Below, piece after piece: positions 52,857 to 60,708 of a DNA stretch of 64,000 nucleotides (its first letter is position 1; each line of letters begins with the position of its first letter). Position numbers and translations under genes: made by a program. Source of the DNA: DATFQI01 sp963816955 (lineage in GTDB: Bacteria; Actinomycetota; Thermoleophilia; Solirubrobacterales; Solirubrobacteraceae); contig CAWFME010000006.1 of NCBI GenBank assembly GCA_963816955.1, forward strand, positions 62,001-126,000, in the 5' to 3' direction. The notes beneath the pieces are model-generated. The model had not been told where the DNA came from and did not search any database. It worked only from the letters and a program-made list of their open reading frames with translations.

Positions 52857-54236
52857 TCACGCACTGCGCACGTAGCGCTGGCGCCGCACGACCACCGGAG
52901 CGCCCGTTCCGTCACGGCCGGAGAACCGCTGGATGACCACGGGCGGCGCGGAGCGCCCCGCCTTGCGCAGCGCCCGCGCGTCCCCGGCGTCGAGCGGCAG
53001 CCGCACGATCCGCGCCCGCGGCCTCGCGCGGAAGGCGACGCGCTTGCGGGTGAGCCGCTTCCCAGCGGCATCGCGCAGCGCGACGCTCACCGAGCCGCGG
53101 CAGCCGCGCGGGCAGATCAGGCGCACGACCACGCGATCGCGGCCGGCCTGCGGCCGGCGGCCGTCGAACGCCGGGCACGAACCCGTGTAGTCCCTCCACG
53201 GCGCCCCGCCGCCCGTGGCGGACGCGGTCCAGACGCCCACCATGCCGCAGCGCAGCGCCGACCAGGCGAGCATCGTGCCGTCGAAGCTCGGTCGGCTCTG
53301 GGACGAGCTCCCGGGGAAGGACGCGATGGTTCGCGTGGCGCCGCCGAAGTCGAGGATCCGCAGGCGCGAGACATAGGAGTCGGGTACGGAGTCGAGGTAG
53401 GCGAGCCGATCGCCGGCCGCGCCGACGAGGGCGAACCACCTGTCCGGCGGCGTCGGCAGCGGATGCGCGTACGGCTCCTGCGGGCTGAACCACACGAGGC
53501 CCTGCCGGGACCAGATCACCACCTTGCCATCCGGCTGGAGCACCCAGTGGTTGTCGGCGAACGTAAGTGTGGGAGACGAGTCGATGCGCAGCAGCTCTCG
53601 CCCGTCGATGACCGTGACCCGGGGCCCCCCGGAACCGGCGCGAGAGTCCGTGTCCGCGAATGCCACGCGGCCGCCTGCGGCGGCGACGGGGCCGGCGGGG
53701 TCGGTGATCTCCATCCGGTGCGGCTCTGAGCCGTCGCCGCGATCGATCGTCAGCGTCGACCGGTTCGGGAAGTCCTCGCGCAGCCAGGCCAGCGTGGAGC
53801 CGTCGACCGCGAAGCGGTAGGCGGTGCCATAGCGCCGGCAGGGGTCGGCCGGATCGCAATTGTCGACGCGCTGGGGCCAGCCGGGCGAACGGACGCTGAA
53901 GAGACCGTCCTCGACCGGAGGGTCCTGGATCCGCCCGCCGTAGTCGCCCTCCAGGGTCCGGACCCACGCGGCCCGCACCGGCGACGCCGCGAGGAAGACG
54001 TCCACCCGCCGGGCGACGCTCGGCTCGGGCAGCACGGCGAGCGTTCCTTTCGTCGTCCCGAGCCACCAGCGGCCCGCGCCGAAGCGGTAGCCGTAGGCCA
54101 CCTCGCCGCCGATCGGCACCGGCCCGGCGACGGGGTAGAGGCCGTTGGCCGGGAACGTGGCGACACGCTCGGCAGCGTTTCCAGGGCCGGCGAGCGCGAG
54201 CGCGCCGAGGATGGCGAGGAGCGCCGTCGCGCGCAT
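52857..54236 (-). CDS. Secreted beta-propeller-like protein
   Basis: A 459-residue preprotein. MRATALLAILGALALAGPGNAAE is a signal peptide of about 22 residues. The mature part has repeated blade-like segments (VAYGYRFGAGRWWLGTTKG; GSTLAWLREDFPNRSTLTIDRGDGS; VVIWSRQGLVWFSPQEP; DRLAYLDSVPDSYVSRLRILDFGG; SFDGTMLAWSALRCG) like TolB or WD40-type proteins, and a basic C-terminal domain. Six cysteines are visible. Function unknown; possibly cell-wall associated. It is divergent from the PQQ-type dehydrogenase with a gap of 25 nt. Confidence 0.75.
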   Translation of the reverse strand: MRATALLAILGALALAGPGNAAERVATFPANGLYPVAGPVPIGGEVAYGYRFGAGRWWLGTTKGTLAVLPEPSVARRVDVFLAASPVRAAWVRTLEGDYGGRIQDPPVEDGLFSVRSPGWPQRVDNCDPADPCRRYGTAYRFAVDGSTLAWLREDFPNRSTLTIDRGDGSEPHRMEITDPAGPVAAAGGRVAFADTDSRAGSGGPRVTVIDGRELLRIDSSPTLTFADNHWVLQPDGKVVIWSRQGLVWFSPQEPYAHPLPTPPDRWFALVGAAGDRLAYLDSVPDSYVSRLRILDFGGATRTIASFPGSSSQSRPSFDGTMLAWSALRCGMVGVWTASATGGGAPWRDYTGSCPAFDGRRPQAGRDRVVVRLICPRGCRGSVSVALRDAAGKRLTRKRVAFRARPRARIVRLPLDAGDARALRKAGRSAPPVVIQRFSGRDGTGAPVVVRRQRYVRSA

Positions 54237-54261
54237 AGTCGGTCATAACGTAAGGCCCGCG

Positions 54262-55344
54262 ATGAAGTTCTCATGCAGCCTTCCGCTGGTCCTCGCGGTG
54301 ACCCTGGTCGGCTGCGGAGGTGGGGGCGACGAGCCCGCCGAGCGCTCGGCCGGGATGCGCGTGGAGACCGTCGCCACCGGCCTCGAGGTGCCGTGGGAGA
54401 TCGCCTTCCTGCCCGATCGCAGCGCGCTCGTGACCGAACGGCCCGGGCGGATCCGGCTGCTCGACGCGAACGGCGAGCTCCGCGACGAGCCCGTCGCGAC
54501 CGTGGACGTCAGCGCGCAGGGCGAGGGCGGGCTGATGGGCCTGGCGCTCGACCCGGAGTTCGCGGACAACGACCTCGTCTACCTCTACTTCACGACCGCC
54601 GAGAGCCTGAGGCTCGAGCGCTGGCGCTACGCGGACGGCGCGCTGCGCCGCGAGGCCACGCTCGTCTCCGACATCGAGGCGGGGCCGATCCACGACTCCG
54701 GCCGGATCGCCTTCGGGCCCGACGAGCAGCTCTACGTCGCCACGGGCGACGCCGGCGACGGCGACCTCGCCCAGGACGACGGCTCGCTCAACGGCAAGTT
54801 CCTGCGGCTGACGGCCGAGCAGTACCGCGGCGACGGCGAGGTGCGCCCCGAGATCGTCTCCAAGGGCAACCGCAACCCGCAGGGCTTCGACTGGTCGGGC
54901 GGGCGCCTGTACTCGACCGAGCACGGACCGAGCGGCGGCGACGGCCCGCAGGGCTTCGACGAGGTCAACCTGATCCGCCCGGGCGGCAACTACGGTTGGC
55001 CGGAGGCGATCGGCGACGACCACGAGGGCTTCGACGCGCCCTTGCGCGTCTACGAGGAGGCGATCGCGCCGTCGGGCGCGACGTTCCTGGAGGCGGACTC
55101 GCGCTGGCGCGGCGACTACCTGTTCGCGACGTTGCGCGGCGAGGCGCTGCACCGGCTGCGCTTCCAGGGCGAGGAGATCGTGCAGGAGGACGTGCTGCTG
55201 GAGGGGGAGTACGGCCGCCTGCGCACGGTCGTCGAGGGCCCCGACGGCGCGGTCTACGTGCTCACGAGCAACCAGGACGGCCGCGGCTCGCCCAGCGACG
55301 AGGACGACCGGATCCTGCGCATCACGCCGCCTGCCAGCGGGTGA
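54262..55344 (+). CDS. PQQ-dependent sugar dehydrogenase family lipoprotein
   Basis: A 360-residue protein. MKFSCSLPLVLAVTLVGCGGGG gives a lipobox (VGCG, Cys near 18), so it is membrane-attached outside the cell. The body matches soluble glucose/sorbosone dehydrogenases: EVPWEIAFLPDRSALVTERPGRIRLL, EGGLMGLALDPEFADNDLVYLYFTT, HDSGRIAFGPDEQLYVATGD, GNRNPQGFDWSGGRLYSTEHGPSGGDGPQGFDEVNLIRPGGNYGWPE and LYFATLRG-like strands. It is a six-bladed propeller with PQQ and calcium. The cofactor's supply genes are not in the window. Confidence 0.9.
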   Translation: MKFSCSLPLVLAVTLVGCGGGGDEPAERSAGMRVETVATGLEVPWEIAFLPDRSALVTERPGRIRLLDANGELRDEPVATVDVSAQGEGGLMGLALDPEFADNDLVYLYFTTAESLRLERWRYADGALRREATLVSDIEAGPIHDSGRIAFGPDEQLYVATGDAGDGDLAQDDGSLNGKFLRLTAEQYRGDGEVRPEIVSKGNRNPQGFDWSGGRLYSTEHGPSGGDGPQGFDEVNLIRPGGNYGWPEAIGDDHEGFDAPLRVYEEAIAPSGATFLEADSRWRGDYLFATLRGEALHRLRFQGEEIVQEDVLLEGEYGRLRTVVEGPDGAVYVLTSNQDGRGSPSDEDDRILRITPPASG

Positions 55345-55705
55345 TCGCCTCCAGCGCCGCCGCGCGCGTCGGGTGCGCGCGGGCGTGCACGAGCACCTCG
55401 TCGCGGAAGCAGTAGACCCAGCTCGGCTGCACGTCGGAGAAGCCGCCCTCGCTGAAGGTGCGCATGCTCCCGTGGGCGAGCACGCACGACCCATGCTCCT
55501 CGAACGAGTGCACGGCGATCGAGACCTGCTCGGTCCGGCGGCGGCCCCATTCGCCCCAGAACTGCTCGGGCGGCACGGGCTCCTCCGCCTCGAGCGGGAC
55601 CCACTCGACGGGCGCGTCGCCGACGAGCTCGTGCATGGCGTCGACGCCGCCGCGCTGATACGCGGCCCACAGCGCGCGGACCTGCTCGATCGGCTTCCCC
55701 TCCAC
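55322..55705 (-). CDS. SnoaL/NTF2-like protein
   Basis: A 127-residue protein from GTG 55705. EGKPIEQVRALWAAYQRGGVDAMHELVGDAPVEWVPLEAEEPVPPEQFWGEW and SIAVHSFEEHGSCVLAHGSMRTFSEGGFSDVQPSWVYCFRDEVLVHARAH are typical of SnoaL-like cone-shaped alpha/beta folds, which act as ligand-binding or isomerase-like proteins. No catalytic residues can be assigned. The 3' end overlaps the convergent sugar dehydrogenase gene by 23 nt. The start choice is uncertain because the frame is open upstream. Confidence 0.75.
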   Translation of the reverse strand: MEGKPIEQVRALWAAYQRGGVDAMHELVGDAPVEWVPLEAEEPVPPEQFWGEWGRRRTEQVSIAVHSFEEHGSCVLAHGSMRTFSEGGFSDVQPSWVYCFRDEVLVHARAHPTRAAALEAITRWQAA

Positions 55706-55786
55706 CGCGAGGGATGCTCGCAGAACCCCGCTACGAGGGGAAGTCTCGAGACGTAGCCACGCCCAGCATCCGGTGTACAGCAGTAT

Positions 55787-56923
55787 GTGCCGGGAGGAAT
55801 GGAGGGAGTGGACCCGCCCACGCTGCATAAGGGCGCACCTGCGGTGCGCATCGACGCGCTCGACATGTTCGTCGAGCTGCTCGCGCAGGTCGAGGACGAC
55901 GCGTCCTCCGACGCCTTCTACGGCCGCCTCTGCGAGGCGACCTGCGCGCTCACCTCGATGGACCGCGCGGTGATCTTCCGCTACGACGAGGTCCGCCGCC
56001 GCGTGCGCGCGGCCGGCGCGTACGGGATCGACATGGAGGCGTTCGCGGATGCGCACGTGACGGTGGAGTCGGCGCCCGTCGCCCGCCAGTCGCTCGAGGA
56101 GGACCGCGTGATCGAGGTCGTCGGCAGCTACGCCGAGGAGGTGCCGGAGGAGTTCCGCGACCTGCTGCGCGACACCAACCTCGTCTGCACGCCGCTCGCC
56201 GCCGCCGGCCGCTGGTTCGGCGTGATCCTGTCCGACTCGAGCAAGGCCGGGCCGCTGTCCGACGAGGAGCGCTACCTGCTGTGGACGCTCGGCAAGACGG
56301 CGGCGCTCGCCACGCTCGCCCGCGTCGCGACGACCGCCGGCGCCCGCGCGCGCCAGCTGCAAGAGCGGATCGACCTCGCGCGCGACGTGCACGAGAGCGT
56401 GATCCAGCGGCTGTTCGGCGTCCAGCTCGTGTTCTCGTCCTCGGCCGAGCTCAAGCCCGAGGCGCGCGAGCGGATCGCGGCCGAGCTGCAGGCCGCGCTG
56501 GTGGACCTGCGGCGCGCGCTGCAGCGGCCGCTCGGACGCAGCGCCCCCGAGACGCAGACGACCCTGCTCGAGGAGGTCGCCCGCCTCGCGCGCGAGCACC
56601 CGGATCTCCACCTCGTGCTCAGGCGCGGGTCCGAACGTGTGAGCGTGCCCAAGACGCTCGAGCCGCTCGCCCAGTCCGTGCTGGCCGAGGCCGTGCGCAA
56701 CGCGCACAAGCATGCGCGGCCGACCAAGGTGGAGGTCTCGCTGGACCGCGACGAGGACACGCTGGTGCTCGACGTCACCAACGACGGTGTCGGCGGCCGC
56801 CCGAAGACGACCGGCATGGGGTTGAAGCTCGCCGCGCTGGAGGCGCTGCAGGCCGGCGGGATCGTCGAGTTCGGCGAGCGCGGGGCCGGCACCTGGCGCG
56901 TGCGGATGGCGGTGCCGGTGTGA
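55787..56923 (+). CDS. GAF-domain histidine kinase
   Basis: A protein of up to 378 residues. The GTG at 55787 is the furthest start; ATG 55799 and GTG 55808 (preceded by GGAGGGA) are alternatives. A GAF-like sensor (ALDMFVELLAQVEDDASSDAFYGRLCEATCALTSMDRAVIFRYDE ... LLRDTNLVCTPLAAAGRWFGVILSDSS) is followed by a phospho-acceptor helix (QERIDLARDVHESVIQRLFGVQLVF, His near 205) and an HATPase (SVLAEAVRNAHKHARPTKVEV; VTNDGVGGRPKTTGMGLKLAALEALQAG). It overlaps the response regulator start by 4 nt, so they form a two-component pair. Confidence 0.9.
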   Translation: MPGGMEGVDPPTLHKGAPAVRIDALDMFVELLAQVEDDASSDAFYGRLCEATCALTSMDRAVIFRYDEVRRRVRAAGAYGIDMEAFADAHVTVESAPVARQSLEEDRVIEVVGSYAEEVPEEFRDLLRDTNLVCTPLAAAGRWFGVILSDSSKAGPLSDEERYLLWTLGKTAALATLARVATTAGARARQLQERIDLARDVHESVIQRLFGVQLVFSSSAELKPEARERIAAELQAALVDLRRALQRPLGRSAPETQTTLLEEVARLAREHPDLHLVLRRGSERVSVPKTLEPLAQSVLAEAVRNAHKHARPTKVEVSLDRDEDTLVLDVTNDGVGGRPKTTGMGLKLAALEALQAGGIVEFGERGAGTWRVRMAVPV

Positions 56924-57570
56924 GCGCGCCCGACATGAACCCGGCGCGCCTCGCGACGGTCGGCGGCTCCAACGAGCGCCGCCTGCGCGTGCTCGTGGTC
57001 GACGACCACGAGGTCGTGCACTGGGGCCTGCGGCTGATGCTCGGCGAGCAGCCCTGGGTGGAGCGCTGCCTGAGCGCGCGCAACACCGAGGAGGCGTTGG
57101 CCATGGCCAAGCGCTACGAGCCGCACGTCGCGCTGGTCGACCTGTTCGTCGGCCAGGAGTCCGGCGCCACGATCTGCGAGCACCTGCGCGAGCTCGTGCC
57201 GCCGCCGAACGTCCTGATGATCTCCGGCGCGGGCCGGATCTCGCCGTCCGCCGCGCGGGCGGCGGGCGCCGCGGGCTTCATCTCCAAGGACTGGCCCGCC
57301 GCCGACATCGCCGGCGCGGTGCGGATGGTCGGGCTCGGAATGACGGTCTTCAAGCCCCACGAGGCGCCGGCCGGCCCGCCGCTGACCGAGCGCGAGCGCG
57401 AGGTCCTGGAGGCCGTCGCCTCCGGCGCCACCAACCGCGAGATCGCCGGGCGGCTGTTCCTCTCGCCGCACACGGTCAAGGAGCACACCTCCTCGCTGTA
57501 TCGCAAGCTCGGCGCGCGCAACCGCGCCGAAGCGGTCCAGAAGGCCCAGCGCATCGGCCTCATCTCCTAG
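56920..57570 (+). CDS. LuxR/NarL-type response regulator
   Basis: A 216-residue regulator from GTG 56920 that overlaps the kinase stop (GTGA). The receiver is RRLRVLVVDDHEVVHWGLRLMLGEQPWVERCLSARN ... PHVALVDLFVGQESGATICEHL with the phospho-Asp in LVDLF, and VLMISGAGRISPSAARAAGAAGFISKDW closes it. The DNA-binding domain is PLTEREREVLEAVASGATNREIAGRLFLSPHTVKEHTSSLYRKLGARNRAEAV, a NarL-type HTH. It lies upstream of the fatty-acid operon, across a 238-nt gap containing palindromes, so it may act there; this is inference. Confidence 0.92.
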   Translation: MSAPDMNPARLATVGGSNERRLRVLVVDDHEVVHWGLRLMLGEQPWVERCLSARNTEEALAMAKRYEPHVALVDLFVGQESGATICEHLRELVPPPNVLMISGAGRISPSAARAAGAAGFISKDWPAADIAGAVRMVGLGMTVFKPHEAPAGPPLTEREREVLEAVASGATNREIAGRLFLSPHTVKEHTSSLYRKLGARNRAEAVQKAQRIGLIS

Positions 57571-57584
57571 CCGCTCCGAACGTC

Positions 57585-57626
57585 AACTGCGGCTGGGTAG
57601 GGGAGGCGAGGGAGCCGCCCGCGCGC
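57585..57626 (+). repeat. Copy B of the dispersed G-rich repeat
   Basis: Matches 15184-15223 closely (AACTGC[C/G]GCTGGGT, then GGGGAGG, then GGGAGC and CCCGCGC) and again lies just after a stop codon (LuxR gene end 57570, 14 nt earlier). Copy B lacks the distal arm of copy A. Confidence 0.7.
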
Positions 57627-57632
57627 CCACTC

Positions 57633-57689
57633 CGCACGCGAGGGGTCGATTAGTCGGTCTATACGCGATCAATCGACCCCTCGCGTGCG
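57633..57689. repeat. Perfect 19-bp inverted repeat with 19-nt spacer
   Basis: Arms 57633-57651 and 57671-57689 are exact reverse complements (CGCACGCGAGGGGTCGATT and its partner). The spacer is 57652-57670. It is in the 238-nt gap between the LuxR gene and fabD. Such symmetry could be an operator for a dimeric regulator, a strong hairpin, or a mobile palindromic unit. Confidence 0.85.
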
Positions 57690-57748
57690 CCGGCCGGTGG
57701 CGCGGCGCCCCCGGCCGACGGGGACACCCCCCATCGCGTACGGGCTGA

Positions 57749-57766
57749 CCCCCCGAGTGGGGGGTT
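57749..57766 (+). promoter_or_regulatory. Hairpin upstream of fabD
   Basis: ACCCCCC (57749-57755) pairs with GGGGGGT (57760-57766) around GAGT, 42 nt before the fabD start. It may be part of a leader that controls the fatty-acid operon, or a late terminator. No T-run follows. Confidence 0.35.
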
Positions 57767-57808
57767 GGCGCGTGCGAACTCACCGAACTCGCGTGCGAGG
57801 TCCCCAGG

Positions 57809-58681
57809 GTGCGGTGCGTGAGCTTCGTCACCGACACCCAGGCGCCGGCCGTGCTTTTCCCCGGCCAGGGCAGCCAGACCGCCGAGATGCGCGACGACGT
57901 CGCCCGTCTCGCCCCCGACCTGCTGGAGCGCGTCACCGAGCTCGTGGGGGAGGACCCGTTCCCCCGCGTCGAGGAGAGCACCCGCTTCGCCCAGCCCGCG
58001 ATCTTCTGCGCGAGCATCACCGCCTACGACGCGCTCGGGCTCGAGCCCGGCGTCGCCGCCGGGCACAGCCTCGGCGAGCTGGCGGCGCTGGCCGCCGCCG
58101 GCGTGCTCGACCGCGACGATGCGCTCGAGCTGGTCGTCCTCCGCGGCCGCCTGATGGCCGAGGCCGACGACACGGGCTCGATGCTCGCGCTCGTCGGCGC
58201 CAGCGAGGAGGAGGCGCGCGAGATCGCCGACCACGCCGGCGTGACCGTCGCCAACGACAACGCCCCCGGGCAGGTCGTGCTCTCCGGCGCCCGCGACGAG
58301 CTCGCGGCCGCCGAGGAGGACGCCCGCGACCACGGCCGCCGCGCGCTCAAGCTCAACGTCGCCGGCGCGTTCCACTCGCCGCTGATGGAGCCGGCCGTGC
58401 AGCCGTTCCGCGAGGCGCTCGACGCCATCACGATCGGCGAGCCGCGCTTCCCCGTCGTCTCCTGCGCGAGCACCCAGCCGTTCGCCGATGTCCGCGCGGA
58501 GCTCGCCGCCGCGCTGACCACCCCGGTCCGCTGGCGCGAGACGATGCTCGCGCTCGACGCCGCCGGCTGCACCCGCTACGTCGAGGTCGGCCCCGGCAAG
58601 GTGCTCGCCCGCCTCGGCAAGCGCATCCTGACCGACGGCCCGAAGGTCGAGACCCCGAGCCTGGAGCCCGCGAATGCATAG
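57809..58681 (+). CDS. fabD: Malonyl-CoA:ACP transacylase
   Basis: Up to 290 residues; GTG 57809 or GTG 57818 could start it, the latter giving SFVTDTQAPAVLFPGQGSQ. FabD loads malonate onto acyl carrier protein. FPGQGSQ (oxyanion part) is near 17-23; GHSLGELAAL (nucleophile Ser) near 85-94; FHSPLMEPAVQPF with the catalytic His is near 191-203. All residues are present. The stop overlaps fabH by 8 nt. It is the first gene of the fatty-acid operon, after a 238-nt regulatory-looking gap. Confidence 0.93.
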   Translation: MRCVSFVTDTQAPAVLFPGQGSQTAEMRDDVARLAPDLLERVTELVGEDPFPRVEESTRFAQPAIFCASITAYDALGLEPGVAAGHSLGELAALAAAGVLDRDDALELVVLRGRLMAEADDTGSMLALVGASEEEAREIADHAGVTVANDNAPGQVVLSGARDELAAAEEDARDHGRRALKLNVAGAFHSPLMEPAVQPFREALDAITIGEPRFPVVSCASTQPFADVRAELAAALTTPVRWRETMLALDAAGCTRYVEVGPGKVLARLGKRILTDGPKVETPSLEPANA

Positions 58682-59696
58682 CGCCACGCTCCCGCCCGAC
58701 CTGCGCACGATCGCGCGCGAGGCGACCCGCAACGGGTCGCGCTTCGCGCCCCAGCGCACGGCCAGCATCATCGGCCTGGGCCACTGGAGCCCGGCCGAGG
58801 TCGTGCCGAACTCCGCGCTCGCCGGCCGCCTCGGCGTCGACGACGCGTGGATCGTCAAGCGCACCGGCGTGCACACCCGCCGCCGCGCCGCACCGAGCGA
58901 GCGCCTGAGCGACATGGCCACCTGGGCCGCCCGCCGCGCGCTCAACGACGCGGGCGTCGAGCCCTACGACATCGACCTCGTGCTCGTCGCGACGATGAGC
59001 CAGGACGAGATCACGCCCAACACCGCGCCGCTCGTCGCGCACGAGCTGGGCGCCGAGCGCGCCGGCGCGATGGACATCGGCGCCGCCTGCTCGGGCTTCC
59101 TCGCCGCGCTGCGCCTCGCCGCCGGCCAGATCGAGACCGGCCGCGCCGACCGCATCCTCGTGATCGGCGCCGAGGCCCTGACGCGGATGCTCGACTACGA
59201 CGACCCGAAGACCGCGCACCTGTTCGGCGACGGCGCGGGCGCGGTCGTGCTCGGCGCCGACGGCGCCGGCCAGATCGGCCCGATCATGCTCGCCGCCGAC
59301 GGCGGGCTCGGCCCCGCGATCACGTGCGACTACAGCGACCGCGTGATCAGGATGGACGGCCACTCGACCTACCAGACGGCCGTCAAGCGCCTCACCGAGG
59401 CGACCGTCGCCGCCGTCGCGCGCGCCGGGCTGGAGCTCGACGACGTCGACCTGTTCGTCTACCACCAGGCCAACGGCCGCATCATCCGCGCGGTCGGCGA
59501 GCGCCTGGACCTCGAGCCGGCCAAGGTCGCCGACTACGTCGCGCACATGGCCAACACGAGCGCGGCCTCGATCCCGCTCACGCTGAGCCTGCTGCGCGAG
59601 GACAACCGCCTGCGCCCCGGCCAGAAGGTGCTCGTCGCCGCGATCGGCGCGGGCTTCACCTGGGGCGCCGGCATCGTCGAATGGGGGATCGCATGA
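58674..59696 (+). CDS. fabH: Beta-ketoacyl-ACP synthase III
   Basis: A 340-residue enzyme that condenses acyl-CoA with malonyl-ACP to start fatty-acid synthesis. An N-terminal extension of about 27 residues (MHSATLPPDLRTIAREATRNGSRF) is longer than the E. coli protein (317). The active-site Cys is in DIGAACSGFLAALRLA (near 138), the His in FVYHQANGRII (near 264) and the Asn in AHMANTSAASIPL (near 293). The stop overlaps fabG by 4 nt (ATGA). Confidence 0.94.
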   Translation: MHSATLPPDLRTIAREATRNGSRFAPQRTASIIGLGHWSPAEVVPNSALAGRLGVDDAWIVKRTGVHTRRRAAPSERLSDMATWAARRALNDAGVEPYDIDLVLVATMSQDEITPNTAPLVAHELGAERAGAMDIGAACSGFLAALRLAAGQIETGRADRILVIGAEALTRMLDYDDPKTAHLFGDGAGAVVLGADGAGQIGPIMLAADGGLGPAITCDYSDRVIRMDGHSTYQTAVKRLTEATVAAVARAGLELDDVDLFVYHQANGRIIRAVGERLDLEPAKVADYVAHMANTSAASIPLTLSLLREDNRLRPGQKVLVAAIGAGFTWGAGIVEWGIA

Positions 59697-60430
59697 GCCA
59701 CCGTCCCGACACCGCCGTCGCGCTCGTCACGGGCGCCAGCAAGGGCATCGGATCCGCGATCGCGCAGGCGCTGGCCGCCGACGGCTGGGCCGTCGCGGTC
59801 AACTATCGCTCCGACGAGGAGGGCGCCAAGCGCACCGTCGAGGCGATCGAGCAAGGCGGCGGCAAGGCCGTCGCGCTCCAGGGCGACGTCGCCAACGGCG
59901 CGCCCAAGGAGCTGTTCGACCAGGCCGAGGAGCAGCTCGGCGCGCCCGTGCTCGCGCTCGTCAACAACGCCGGCGTCACCGCCGACGGGCTCGCGATCCA
60001 GATGGACGACGAGGCCTGGGACACGGTGTTGCAGACCAACCTGACCGCCGCGTTCCGGATGACGCGCAGCGCGATGCGGCCGATGATCAAGGCCCGCTAC
60101 GGGCGCGTGATCAACGTCGCCTCCGTCGTCGGCCCCCGCGCCAACGCCGGCCAGGCCAACTACGCGGCCGCCAAGGCCGGGCTGATCGGCATGACCAAGA
60201 CGATCGCCCACGAGGTCGCCCGCCGCGGCGTGACGGTCAACGCCGTCGCACCGGGCTTCATCGAGACCGACATGACCAAGGACGTCCCCGACGCCGTCAA
60301 GGAGGCCGTCCCCGCCCGCCGCGCGGGCACCCCGGAGGAGGTCGCCGCCGCCGTGCGCTTCCTGGCCTCCGACGACGCCGGCTACGTGACCGGCACGACC
60401 CTTTTCGTCGACGGCGGCATGTCCGCTTGA
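59693..60430 (+). CDS. fabG: 3-oxoacyl-ACP reductase
   Basis: A 245-residue short-chain dehydrogenase reducing 3-ketoacyl-ACP with NADPH. VTGASKGIGSAIA (about 12-24) is the nucleotide loop; LVNNAGVTADGLAIQM near 86-101; NVASVVGPRANAGQANYAAAKAGLIG near 139-164 holds the Ser, Tyr and Lys triad; APGFIETDMTKDVP follows. It overlaps fabH by 4 nt. A 32-nt gap with an acpP ribosome site follows. Confidence 0.95.
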   Translation: MSHRPDTAVALVTGASKGIGSAIAQALAADGWAVAVNYRSDEEGAKRTVEAIEQGGGKAVALQGDVANGAPKELFDQAEEQLGAPVLALVNNAGVTADGLAIQMDDEAWDTVLQTNLTAAFRMTRSAMRPMIKARYGRVINVASVVGPRANAGQANYAAAKAGLIGMTKTIAHEVARRGVTVNAVAPGFIETDMTKDVPDAVKEAVPARRAGTPEEVAAAVRFLASDDAGYVTGTTLFVDGGMSA

Positions 60431-60462
60431 TCACCCCAACCGCAATCAAGGAGAGAGTCCAC

Positions 60463-60708
60463 ATGGCCACCGCCACCACCCCCGAGACCGTCGAGAAGAC
60501 CATCTTCGAGGCGCTGCCGCAGTTCGGCGTCGAGGAGTCCGAGATCACGAAGGAGTCCACCTTCGAGGAGCTCGACGTCGACTCGCTCGACCTCGCCGAG
60601 CTCTCGCAGATCATCGAGGACGAGCACGGCGTCCAGCTCAAGGGCGACGACGTCGCGAAGATCAAGACCGTCGGCGACGCGATCGACCTGGTGGTGAACC
60701 GGGCCTGA
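60463..60708 (+). CDS. acpP: Acyl carrier protein
   Basis: An 81-residue acidic helical protein. ATG 60463 is chosen because AAGGAGAGAG precedes it by a good spacing; the frame is open upstream to 60427 but the extra residues are not family-like. FEELDVDSLDLAELSQIIEDEHG contains the DSLD site whose Ser carries 4'-phosphopantetheine. It is the carrier for the growing chain. The stop and the fabF start overlap (TGATG). Confidence 0.95.
   Translation: MATATTPETVEKTIFEALPQFGVEESEITKESTFEELDVDSLDLAELSQIIEDEHGVQLKGDDVAKIKTVGDAIDLVVNRA

Noticed and set aside
60427..60462. A longer acpP starting at 60427
   Set aside because: The extra residues are not family-like and AAGGAGA lies just before the downstream ATG 60463.
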